DNA from: Eupeodes corollae
Lineage: Eukaryota > Arthropoda > Insecta > Diptera > Syrphidae
Length of the DNA stretch: 64,000 bases
Direction of reading: 5' to 3'
Assembly: GCF_945859685.1 (NCBI RefSeq)
Contig: NC_079147.1
Coordinates: 48,986,177-49,050,176, forward strand
Position 1 is the stretch's first letter; every line of letters begins with the position of its first letter. Made by a program: the position numbers and the translations under genes. Shown piece by piece: positions 23,833-34,576 of the stretch. The notes below the pieces were generated by a model. The model did no database searches, was not told the DNA's origin, and worked only from the letters and a program-made list of their open reading frames with translations.

Positions 23833-26525
23833 CAATGGGTAGGTTCAGACTACATAAGAAACATGAAAGTAAGTCAAGTTTCTAGTATCTGATTGGCCAG
23901 CTGTCAAAATCAAATAAAGTTGCCTTCCAATTAAGGCAACTTTGTTGGAAATTTGACTAGAAAGTCAGTCAAGAAAAGTGTACTAGCAACTAAAGTCAAC
24001 TTATGTCATGTTTTTTTCTTTCAACTGAAAACTGAATTTTATTACTCTATGGTTTATTTATTTTCTCCACAACTTCATTTACATATTGCTTTCTGTAAAA
24101 AGGTTTCTTGTAAATTTGGAAAACAAATAAGTAATATTTCCAAGGGCGGATCCAGACTTCTCATCAGGGGGGGGGGGGGTCACACACTTAGATGAGTTTT
24201 TACTCACCGCTTAAAAATGTTCTTTAATGTTTTGTAAAGGATGCTAACAAAATTTTAAAATTGCTTAGTTATCAAATTATTTAGAACACTGTTGTCCAGC
24301 AAGTTATGGTCTAACTATTTAGATGACTCGTATGAAAGCATTCCAAGATTCGAACAATTGTCTAAATATGCCATATTTAAGAGCTAAAATACAATAGCTT
24401 AGACGGTTTTTGGTGCATTTCATGCAGAAATGTAGAAAATTGAAATTAATCATCATTTCTTTAAAAAATTAAATTAAAATAAATTAAGGTAAAAAAATGA
24501 GTTAGGAAGAAGCGTTGGTGTGGCACTTACAAATTACACGTTTCAGAATCTCTTTTCACTTCAAATCTCAAGAGATTCAAAGCTTTTGAATCAATAGATA
24601 TGAAACGTTTATTGTGTTTTTCACTTAGCCATTAGTTTCACAAAAGTGTCACTTGATTTTTTGGGACAGTGATATTGAAATTCGTGTTTGAATCTCGGTT
24701 CTAGAGCATCCAAGCAAATTGACTTCAAAAGTAGATTTGTTTAATTTTTAAGATCGTTTGTATTCAACAGAAAACCAATTTTAAAAGAAATAAAATGCAC
24801 GACTGGGTCGCAAGAACTTGATAATTTCTTCCAAAAAGTCTTTTTAAAAATATTGCCTATATTCTAAGATTTAAAAATGTACCTCCAAAATAAGTTCTTC
24901 TAAAAAAAAATGCCATTTTATTTGTCAAAAAATCTATATTAACTTATTTTTTTCGAAGATCATTTTAAAATTTGTCTTAAAAATATTTTTAGTATAAGCA
25001 CTTAATAAAGAGCTTATAAATATATGAACATTTAAATTTCGTAAAAAAAATGTTGTCCCCTTTCTGAGATATCGAGTTTTGTAAACAAAATTAGTATTTT
25101 ATTAAAAATAAAAAAAATATATTTTTGATCATAAAAAATCATCATCAATTTAATCATTGACAAGAGCTTGAACAGAAAAAGAAGAATTTTGAAATCGTTA
25201 AATTAGTTCTTGAGAAAACTTAAAAACAAAATAAAGATTTTTTTGAGGGGTACCCTTCTGGGGGTACCCTTCTGGAGCAATACGAAAATATGTTTTTCTT
25301 GTAGAAAGAAGCCAAATTAAGAACACAAACTTTTGAGAAAGTTTTAGAAAAATCACATGTTTGAAGCAAAAAATTTGTGTGTGGACTGCTGTTATTTTTT
25401 ATTAATAAAATAATAAAATATCCTTACAATAATAAACTGAAAATCTTAATTTCAATCAACACAATTGTTTGGACTGTAGGGGCCAGGAAAGGCAGACAGA
25501 CGGAAGGAATCGGGGTTCCCAATTTTTTCGACTTCTCTACCGTCGTAATGTCATATTTGATTAAAAACTCTAGTTTGAAATTGTTCACTAATGCAAAACT
25601 AGCTATATTGTTCCTATTATGTCGCAGTAAAAATCACTTCAATAATCACTATTTATGTGTGTCAAAAAAATTTAATAATAAAATTGGAGGCTAGTTTAAG
25701 GAATTCAAAGTCAACTTAATATAAAATTGATGATCTCTTATTCAAGGTTTCTTTTTAAGAACCTGAATATTTGCACTTTTTCTTAGAAAAAATTTTAATG
25801 AAAATAATTTATAGCATGACTAAAGTTTTTTCGCGTTCTAAATTGAGCGAAAATTAAACTTTGAGTTGTTTTTGACAGCAAACGACTTTTGGGTGAATGT
25901 CGTTGAATTACTAATAAATCTTTAAATGAAATCTTTACTTATACAACTTAACTGTATCAGCTTTTTGGCTCATATGACCCCCCCCTGGATCGTCAATTGG
26001 TCAAAAGTTGATGAATTTGTGCTGTGTTTTTGGAATAGGGCTGAATATCCGATTCATATTATGTTCTTGGTCCAATCTTCAGTCAAAATTAGTACTTTTA
26101 GAAACAAAGTTTAAGGAAGTAAAAACAAATGTTGTTTTCATATACAAAATAAATAATTCAAAATATAATGGGGGTCATATCCATTAACGCAATACGATTA
26201 GTTTTGAATTGAAGGGAATTCCTATGAAAAAGCAAACAAATTATCTCCCAGGGGGGGGGGGGGGGTCATGACCCCTATGACCCCCCCCCGTGGATCCGCC
26301 ATTGAATATTTCCCTACAATAAAAATACAAATCGTGATGGACTTGTAACTTTCCTGAGGTGTGTTTTGTAGACAGTAATTTTGTTGGTACTTTTTGTACT
26401 ATGAACTTGAATAGTTTGCGAAGTAAAGTTCTGAATTTGGAATAGTTTCCTTATTCAAAGTTTAAGTTCAAAGAATGATGTTGACTGCAAATGAAGTCCC
26501 TCATGTTGCCTGAAATTGCCCATTG
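23833..26525. mobile_element. MITE family M, copy 2, split by a hAT-like element
   Basis: The left part (23833-24140) starts CAATGGGTAGGTTCAGAC. The right part (26305-26525) ends with the complementary terminus. Joined at the AATATTTC duplication, the two parts line up with copy 3, including CAATAAAAATACAAATCGTG just after the break. The 3' five bases overlap the start of copy 3 (26521-26525). Confidence 0.75.
24141..26304. mobile_element. hAT-like non-autonomous element with 8-bp target duplication
   Basis: A 2164-bp element whose ends are CAAGGGCGGATCCA and the complement of CAATGGCGGATCCA, a 14-bp inverted repeat with one mismatch. It is flanked by AATATTTC at 24133-24140 and 26305-26312. 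An 8-bp duplication and CA...TG ends fit the hAT superfamily. Long G/C runs sit just inside both ends (G-run near 24168-24180; G-run near 26251-26264 and C-run near 26280). ORFs inside (up to 105 codons at 25377) look like no transposase. Confidence 0.85.
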
Positions 26526-27077
26526 GGCAGGTTCAGACGACATAAGGGACTTGAAAGTTAGGCAAGTTTGTAGTATTTGATTGGCCAGCTGCCAAAAAAT
26601 TATACCTTCCAATTAAGGCAACTTTAATAGAAAGTTGACTGGAAAGTTAGTCAAGAAAAATCTCCCTAACTATTAAGTCAAGTCTTTTTCTATCAAAATG
26701 ACAGTAGATCATGTCTTTTAATTCACCCAAAAGCTGAACTTTATCACTTTATGATTTATTTATTTTCTCCTCAACTTTAGTTAATGCTTTCTGTAAAAGG
26801 CTTCCTTGTCAATTTGGAAAAGAAATAACTAATATTTCTTTACAATGCAAAATACAAATCGTAGTGGACATGTAGCTTACCTGAGAAGACAGTCATTTTG
26901 TTGGTACTTTTTGTACTATAAACTTGAAGTAGAGATTTGGGAAGTAAAGTTTTGAATTTGAAATTCATGACATTTGAAAAACTAACTAGTTATCTTGCCG
27001 CCTTGGTCAAAATATACGTTCAAAGAATGAAGTTGACTACAAATGAAGTCCCCTATGTTGTCTGAACCTGCCCAATG
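26521..27077. mobile_element. MITE family M, copy 3 (complete)
   Basis: A 557-bp element starting CATTGGGCAGGTTCAGACG and ending with the complement of CATTGGGCAGGTTCAGACA. The inverted repeats are about 32 bp with three mismatches. It contains GATTGGCCAGCTGCC and no ORF of interest. It follows copy 2 directly, head to tail. Confidence 0.8.
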
Positions 27078-27194
27078 ACTCTTTTGAGCTGTCAACTTAA
27101 AGTTCCAACAATTTTATTTTAAAGCACCAGAGGGCAAATCAAAGCCAAAAGCATTGGAGAATTGAATGAAAAATAAGATACATATGTACTTTGT

Positions 27195-27348
27195 AGTACC
27201 CGTGGCATGATGGTTAGTGCGTTGGACTGTCATGCAAGGGGTCTTGGGTTCAATCCTTGCCTGTGCCACCTTAAAATGACAAATCCTTCAAGGGTAATTC
27301 TTGTCATGAAAAAGTGCTTTCTCAAATTAGCCGCTCGGATTCGGCCTA
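27195..27348 (+). mobile_element. SINE copy, 3'-truncated, with 11-bp target duplication
   Basis: Starts AGTACCCGTGGCATGATGG with both tRNA-like promoter boxes (TGGCATGATGG; GGTTCAATCCT) and ends inside the body after CGGATTCGGCCTAA. ATGTACTTTGT flanks it at 27184-27194 and 27349-27359, so the short form was inserted as such. It also lacks a short ACGGGTACTGCCTC-containing segment present in the copy at 2792. Confidence 0.82.
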
Positions 27349-27373
27349 ATGTACTTTGTCAGCATTTGACTTT

Positions 27374-27790
27374 TTACTTACTTAAGGTGGCGCCACAGTC
27401 CTGCGTGAACTAATGCGTCACCCAACAAACTTCTCCATCTAGCTCGGTCCCTAGCTAGATGTCTAAAGTTCAGCGCTCCAATTTGGGAGAGGTCACTTTC
27501 CTGATCGTCGGTCTTCCACTACTGCGTTGTCCTGTGGGTGTAGATTTGAAGACTTACCGGGCCGGAGCATTGGTTTCTATGCGCTCTACGTGACCCAAAC
27601 ATCTCAGTCGTTGCACTTTTATCCTTTTGGCTAAGTCTACGTCTCCTCCACTCCCCTTCTATGCATACGGGACCGTAGATCACGCAAAAAACTTTTCTCT
27701 CCAAACGATAGAAAGTTTGGGATCGTTTGATCTTAGCGCTGGCGTTGTTTTCTGCTTTTCTAGCATCTAACGCTTGTCGAATATCAACTT
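27374..27790 (-). mobile_element. RTE LINE 3' fragment
   Basis: The low-coordinate edge is ACTTACTTAAGGTGGCGCCA, the complement of the RTE 3' end. The minus strand encodes KVFCVIYGPVCIEGEWRRRR, matching KVLSLVYGHVCIEGEWRSRC of the copy at 59752-63149. 5'-truncated. Confidence 0.8.
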
Positions 27791-28417
27791 TCTTTCAAAA
27801 ATCTGATTGTGATGAAGACAAAAAGTTATTGAACTCAATGTTATCAAAAACCTGATTAAACATAATTTTTTCAGAGCCCTTCGAAAGAAATGGCAAAATA
27901 CAGATTAGTTGAAAATTTGGCATCTTATTACTGCCACCAGGGACAACTAGATTTAGATTGCCTTTATTGGAACATACTTATCGTACAAATACTTAAATAA
28001 GTTTGGTTGAAAGTCAAATGAGTCCGCCAACACAGGAAGATCCAATCGCGTATACCTACTTAGCTTTAGTTGTAAACACGAATACAAATTTCATGGGAAT
28101 TCGTCGGGTTTAATTTTGGAAAGTAAAAGAGAATAATTAAGTAGGAAGATTAACGCTCGCAATATTGGCGTTTAAGTTTAAGTTAAAAAAAAGAAAACAA
28201 CAAAATTTTCTCCTATGATGTTTTTTATTGAAGAAGATATAGGCTGTTGAATAATTATTAATTTTGTCACAAACAATCATAATGAATTCAAGTTTTGTTC
28301 GCAGGATGTATAAAAACACAATATTATTTATTTAAATTGTTTTCTTTTAGTCTCCAATAAAACACTTTCTCCACTTTTCCCCTTTACAAAACTATTGCGA
28401 TCTCTCTTGCTCTGTAT
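27791..28417. other. Intergenic sequence downstream of eIF3d
   Basis: No ORF or repeat recognised. It separates the RTE fragment from the eIF3d 3' end. Confidence 0.5.
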
Positions 28418-28423
28418 TTTATT
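28418..28423 (-). terminator. eIF3d polyadenylation signal
   Basis: TTTATT on the plus strand is AATAAA on the minus strand, 63 bases after the eIF3d stop codon. Confidence 0.55.
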
Positions 28424-28486
28424 TAATTTTAATTGAAAATGTTTTTAGGTAAAAAAAGAGAGGTTAAAAAATCCAGTTACGGAAAT

Positions 28487-30662
28487 CTAAATCCTTTTGC
28501 TGCTGCTGCCATACGAGTAAACGGGTTGGAAAGTTTCATTGTCATCGTCGCACTCCTCAGAACCATCACTCTCGAATGTGTTATCGGGAATATCGTACAA
28601 GCGGATCATCTGCTTGTTGGGGTCCTTCATGATCAAGTACTTGCCGTCCTTCTGCTTCATGACAATGTCGATGATGCAACGCAGAATACCCCAGGCATTG
28701 TCCATGCTCAGATTGATTTGGGTGGCGAATTCATGGGGCTTGAATTGCTGGGTGCCCAAGATGACATGGCGAGAGGGATCACGAATGTGAGCACGAGAAA
28801 CATAACCGAATTTCAATTGGTCGGAGCCGGAGAGAACGGCTTGAACGGTCCACTTGGCCAGTTTGCAGGCGTTGTTGCGCAGTTCATTGGCCAAGACGGC
28901 ACCACGTTGGGTGTCGAGCTTCTGACGCCACTCAACACCGTTTGCCAGTTTCGAATCCCATTCGTTGAGGGCCTTGATGGTAAGGAATTGAGCTTCATTG
29001 TTGGGGGTTTGTAGAACGGCGTCGTGCTCACAGCGGGCAACAAGAACCTAAAAGAAAAATTGTTATAACAAAGGATATGAAAGAGTTTTTCCTCCGACTC
29101 ACAATTCCACCACCCAAATCCCACTTCCTGTAACGGTAGCCCACACTGGCGATCTCCACATCCTCGTCCTCTCCAATGAAAGGATTTGGTTCTTCAAACT
29201 TGAACTTGGGCTCCTTTTCGCCGGTCTTCAGAACCTGCTGGCTGAAGTTGTGGTTGATGAAGGTGGCCTCGATGGCCAGATTCCTGGGAGAGTTGGGGGA
29301 TGCATCGTCATCTGTTGGGGGCTCGACTGAGGTCTCGTTTACGGTCAACAAATCGAACTCTGTGTTGTCACGCTTGTCCATGAAGATCTTGTCGCCGAAC
29401 TTCTCCACAACAATGTCCCACGAGTAGTTGGAACGGGTGCAGCACATGATGGTGGCCAGGATTGCGTCAGTGGCAAAAACATTACCCACGGTCTTCGAGA
29501 GACGACGAATGATTGGATCGTCAGTGGTGGTGACAGTGTGGACGATACGGTCAATCTTCTGAAGAGGACGCTCGTTCTTGACGTTCACACGGTCGTAGCT
29601 CTTGTCGTAGTACTCCAGAGTACCACAAGTCACGATGTCCTCGCCCTCCTTGATGTTTGGCAGCGACAACTTGATGAGACGTGGGAAGTCCATGGACTCA
29701 ACAGTCAACCAGTCGGCACGGACAGCCACGGAAGCATCACGGATCTTTGGGGGAGCGTTACGCATTCCGAACTTCTTGCCCATTCCACGGCGGTTATCGC
29801 GTGACTTGACATTCTTTCCGCCCAGAGTGGTCATACCAGATTGGAGCCCACCACGAGAATTGCGTCCCCGGTGCATGAATCAGTTTTGAGGAAGGAAAAG
29901 GAGAGCCCACAATAAAACAAAACTGGATTTGAAATTTTGAAATGCAAAAGACTAACCTCGAGTTCCTCAAGTTCCCACGGAAGCGACCACGTTGATGTGG
30001 TGGTTTTTGTACACGCGCAGTGTCCACCAGGTGGAAGGTCGTTTCGTCTTCTTCATGGAAGTAGGCGTATTGACTGCCTGTTCCGAAGCTCGATTGGTAT
30101 TTGCCTAAAGAAAAAGAAATAATATTTTATAACTTCAACCATAAGAACAATCAGGTGGGTCATGCTTCTCGAGTCTCGAGAAGCTAAAAATAGCGAAACC
30201 CAGGAAGGCTGCCGGCTTTAAACTCTTTTTCAACTTTGTTTACAAATTAATTTTGACAGATGCGAGTTGTGAAATTTGTTTGGTGCTGGGAAATTTGCCA
30301 AGATGGCTACACTTTTTATTTTGCGACACCACCGCAAGCAAACACACGACGCACGGTTTCGCATCGTTTTTAACCTCACTTTGTTTTCAGAACTCATTTT
30401 AAGCTTTCTCGGCGAGACTTCTTTCTGTTCATTGTTAATTTTCTTGATATTTTCAATACTTACTCTGATATTTCTTATCATTAGCCGATGAGCCAGTCCA
30501 ATCACAGATTTTACCCAAACGATCGCTTTTACTGAAAGGCTGGTAGGGCATATCCTTAAATGTTTCGGGCAACTCGCATGGTCCCCACCCATTTTCATTG
30601 TACTGAAGTACGGGTTTTTCGAAAATCGGGAATGTTGTGGCGGTAGATATTGGTTCACCCAT
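28487..30662 (-). CDS. eIF3d: Translation initiation factor eIF3 subunit d
   Basis: eIF3d is a subunit of the eIF3 complex. It binds the mRNA 5' cap in a specialised initiation route in the cytoplasm. Exons (minus strand) are 30662-30464, 30104-29957, 29880-29103 and 29047-28487, giving 561 residues, close to the usual family length of about 550-560. The start is MGEPISTATTFPIFEKP, followed by NENGWGPCELPETFKDMPYQ. A basic RG-rich segment (HQRGRFRGN; RGRNSRGG) follows. The conserved core includes NAPPKIRDASVAVRADW, FATDAILATIMCCTRSNYSW and VILGTQQFKPHEFATQINLS, and the tail is acidic (SDGSEECDDDNE). Introns 1 and 3 are GT-AG. Intron 2 has a GTTAGT donor, but the only reading that keeps frame ends in TG at 29882-29881. 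The presence of introns argues against a retrocopy. A long ORF on the opposite strand at 28433-29014 is a shadow. Confidence 0.93.
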
Positions 30663-31765
30663 TGCTGCAATTATTAATTTAACTTTTATTCGAATTTTTT
30701 TGATATTTTGATTTGAATTTTTACTTGAAAATGTTTTCTGAAAAAGTTGACGTGACAAATTCAGAAAAGTTAACGGGGGAAAAGAATGACAATGACAGAT
30801 GAAGAGAAGACATTGCCAGACATAATTTTATTTTATTTCAATCTAAAATTTGACAGGTGTATTTAGTACAGTTTTTGATGGGTAGATGGCGTACAAAACA
30901 GGGGAAATTATTTGCAGGGTGGTTCAAGAAATTAAGTAAAGTTCGAATTGATTTTAATTTGGTATTATGACGGCTGAGTGGGCCGTCAGCTAAACTTTTT
31001 GTTAACCAATCGCAATTTAAGGGTGTAGATGGTAACAAATCCTTTATTAAATTTAATTATACATTAATGCAATTACTAAATGTAGGAGTTTTTACTTACA
31101 ATGTTTAGATTTAAGTATTTTTTAACTTGTTTTAAATATCTAGTTAGATGAAACGACTTTACCATTCCAGCATATGAATATAAAAGAAGTATTTTAATGG
31201 ATAAATACAAAATGGTGGCTGGATATCGCAAGGGTAAAATCGAAGCTAAAGTTGGATATGTAATAAGTTTTAAAAACGTAAGATTTAAGGTGGATATCGT
31301 AATGAATGTGCGAGTGTTTACACTCCGCCTGTCAACAGGTATCTTAAGCTTACATAGTTTATTTTGACATTTCCTTGACATACGCGTTTTTTTGGGAACT
31401 CTATAGAAAGTGGAAGTTTTTCATACATCAAAGGGAAATTTAATGAATTTCTTTGAAGTCGGGAATTTCAATTTATTTGATGTGAATAATGTACAAATAA
31501 ACTATTTGCAGAAATTTGGAGAACGAAATTTAAGGTTCGGCGTATAGTTATAGCAGCACACATTAGGAACAGTGATTTTTTTCTGTACTAATCGATTGGG
31601 AATGCTTTTCTCAAATTTGGGTAACCACTTGAAGAAGTCTAGTATCTTAAATAATTAACAAAATGTGAAATATTTGACATAGAGAAAAAAACTTGCATTG
31701 GCTTGGGTAAAAGATGGAAGAGTACTTGGCACCTCACAGAGAATGTAAACGTGAAGCAGATTCGG
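30663..31765. other. Upstream region of eIF3d, no further gene seen
   Basis: Contains the eIF3d 5' UTR and presumably its promoter. The rest is AT-rich with short ORFs only. No repeat family is identified. Confidence 0.45.
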
Positions 31766-31769
31766 AACA

Positions 31770-31955
31770 TTGATTTTTCCAATGATTTTTGAGACGCATC
31801 AGTTTTCCTTCTCCCCACGTAATATTCTCCATGATAACATTGCTAGTTTTGATATGTTCACACACATCACAGCCAAGATCTTTTATATCAATGCAAGATC
31901 CACACAAAATGAAACTGATGACTTTGAAGCTTTAATCAAAAGTTTTAATTCTTAC
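31770..31955 (+). pseudogene. LINE C endonuclease fragment, left piece
   Basis: The plus-strand frame ends ITAKIFYINARSTQNETDDF and EALIKSFN, which resembles the start of LINE apurinic-like endonucleases. The frame is cut by the RTE copy that starts at 31956. Further pieces in the same orientation lie at 34115-34440, 34475-34574 and 37356-37797. Confidence 0.55.
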
Positions 31956-34112
31956 TTTACTTTACTTTAGTTGACGCTCCAGTTGTGCCCCTCGGCATAA
32001 AGTTATAACTTTCACGAGCTTACTCGGTCTCTAGCTTGCTGCCTCCAGTTTCGAATACCAAGTTGACATGCGCCGACCTCAACTCGATCACTCCACCGGA
32101 GTGCTTCTTGTTCCCTCAGGCTTAGCGTTGAATACCTTGCGGGCTGGAGCTGTGATGTTCATTCACTCGACATGACCTAGCAATCTTAAAAGTTGAACAC
32201 GCAGTTTTTGACCAGTGGCAAGTTGTTGTACAACTCGTTTAACTCATGATTATATCTTCTCCGCCAGATGTTACTTTTCCTGTCGACACAAACCGGAATA
32301 TAGATCGTACGCAGAACATTTCCCTCGAAGATACTAAGAGATCCTTTATCCTTCATCCGCTTGGGAGAGGGTCTATGTTTCTGCACTATACAACACGACT
32401 GGGATGATTAAGGTATTGTACAGTGTCTCTTTGGCACTTCGCGGTAGGGCCTTATTCCTTTGCTGCTTAGGCCAAAGAAACACCAATTAGCAAGAGTAAT
32501 TCTACGTTTGATCTCCGCACTGTCATTTGCAGAATTAACAGCAGTGCCTAGATAAACAAATTCGTTTACCACCTCGAAGTCATACCTGTCAATTGTCATG
32601 TTTTGACGAAGTCTACGGTGTGAATCGGCTCTATTTGACGACAGTAAATACTTCGTTTTGTCCTCGTTAATGACAAGACCCATTTTCTTCGCCTCAGACT
32701 CGATATTAGAGAAGGCACCCGTCACTTCTCGTTTGGTTCTCTCCATAATGTCGATGTCATCTGCATATCCAATATATTGTGTGGATTTTTAAAAAAATGG
32801 TGGCGCTTGCATTGGCGTTGGGTTTGCGCACCACTCTTTCAAGAACAATACTAAAGCAGCTACATGACAGCGCATGGCCTTGTCGAAGGTGGTTTTGAAG
32901 ATTTCGGATGAGTCTCTTCCAATTTTGACGCAGCAACGAATACTTTCTAAAGTCATCCTGATAAGTCGTATCAGTTTGGTAGTTATATCAAAACTTGTTA
33001 TATAGCACAGTATAATTCGTTCCTGTCTATACTTTCATAATCTGCTTTAAAATCGATAAAAAGATGGTGTGTTTCGATGTTATGTTCTTGGGTCTTTTCC
33101 AGACCTGAAGCAAAACAGGTAAGGGCAAATAAGTTCGTCAGTAAATGGCTTCAGGCGTTCACATAATACGCTTTACAAGATCTTGTATGCGATGTTTAAA
33201 AGGCTAATGCCTCTTTGGCTGGCGCAGAGAAGGTGGTCACCTTTTTTAGCACTGACTGCGTCTCGACTACGGTATTTCCCTCCTTATCTTTGCAGGCTCC
33301 AGGGCGGGTAGTGAATCACATTGTTTTCGTTTTTACTCTTCTATAAAAGTCCGCGTCTGTTCCTGTTAAAACATCCCTGGATCTTATCGATTTCACGCTG
33401 CTCATGGGCTTTTTTATTTCTTCTGAACAAGCGGTTCTTATCCCTTCTCTTGTCGACGTAGGGTTGGCGAGAAGATCGTGTTCTCATTTGCTGCCACAGT
33501 CTGTATGTCTCCGTTTTGGCTTTGTTTGCCTGAGCACCTTCGGAGTCGATCCAGGGGTTCCTTGGTGGCGGCTATGAGGAACCTAACACCTTTTCTGCAG
33601 ATTCTTTGCAAAGTTGCCAGTGGGTCTCTGGGCACATCTCCGTTGTAGGGTTTCTCGCAAGCTCTAGGTTATCGGTTGGCAAAGGAACTGGCGGTATCCC
33701 CCTGCTGCAGTCTTCCAACGTTGAATCTTCTCCTCGTGTTTGTTGTTCGCCTAAGAGCTTCCATGGATATTTTAGTACGCACAGTTTAGCACCAACTATC
33801 CAATGGTCGGAATCTATGTTGGCTGATCTGTACGTACTAACGCCAAGTTTGCTAGAATAGCAATATGATCGATTTGGTTGCATGTTCGATAATCGGGGAA
33901 CCGCCAAGTACCTTCGTGGATATCTGGGCGCGGGAATCTAGTGCTACTCAACACCATGTTTTTCTCGGCTAGGAAGTCGATAAGCCTGAGTCCGTTTCCA
34001 GATGTGATGTCGTGTAGGCTATATCTTCCGATTGACCTACCAAAGATGCCTTCTTTACCAATGTTGGCGTTAAAATCTCCCAGAAGAATTTAAACATCGT
34101 TTTAGTGATTAC
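31956..34112 (-). mobile_element. RTE-clade LINE copy with (AAAGT)n tail
   Basis: Minus strand. Endonuclease scraps lie at 34080-33850, with SLVGQSE-like and CNQIDHIAILANLA. The linker lies near 33570-33440 and RT parts at 32746-32408 (KKMGLVINEDKTKYLLSSN, FEVVNEFVYLGTAVNSAND). The 3' end has a different tail from the other RTE copies, ACTTTACTTTACTTT at its low-coordinate edge, and its terminal sequence lacks the GGACTGT block, so it is another subfamily. 5'-truncated, with several frame breaks. Confidence 0.78.
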
Positions 34113-34114
34113 GC

Positions 34115-34574
34115 GGTAGTATTTGTGTAGCAAATGTCAAAGTATATAAATTCGTTTGATATCATGTGTAAGGAGAAATTTCTCTCCTTTCTCGAAGAAA
34201 ACATCTCAATCATCTCTAAACGAAACACAATGATTGTAGACGATTTCAATATTGATATTCTTATTGAAGACAATTTAGCTCTAAAATATCTAAACCTGTT
34301 TTGTTCGCACAACTATTTTAATGTCAACAAAAAGATTCCTACACGTATAGATTTTAGAATCCATCACTTTTTTGTAAACAACCCGACTTAAAGCATCGTT
34401 TCACATCATGATAAGCTTGATCTATTAGATCACAATTTTAGTATTACCATGTGAAGACATGGAAAATCGATATCACTACATAAGTTTGGACGGATGTACA
34501 AGCCATAAGCAACCAGCTGAGATGGAGGTATCACAAGGTTGTGTACTTCGGCCAACTCTTTTGTGTTTGTATAT
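34115..34574 (+). pseudogene. LINE C endonuclease and RT scraps, middle pieces
   Basis: The frame at 34134-34391 reads FLSFLEENISIISKRNTMIV, then DDFNIDILIED and NYFNVNKKIPTRID, an endonuclease segment (GDFN-like DDFN box). A second scrap near 34510-34570 reads MEVSQGCVLRPTLLCLYI, an RT box related to GVPQGCVLGPLLFLIYI. A large part of the RT between and after these is missing. The right edge is the insertion point of the DNA transposon. Confidence 0.6.
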
Positions 34575-34576
34575 TA

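Noticed and set aside
25377..25694. Transposase inside the hAT-like element
   Set aside because: 105 codons without hAT motifs; probably a chance ORF.
28433..29014. A 193-codon ORF on the plus strand
   Set aside because: It lies antisense to eIF3d exon 4 and has no features of its own.
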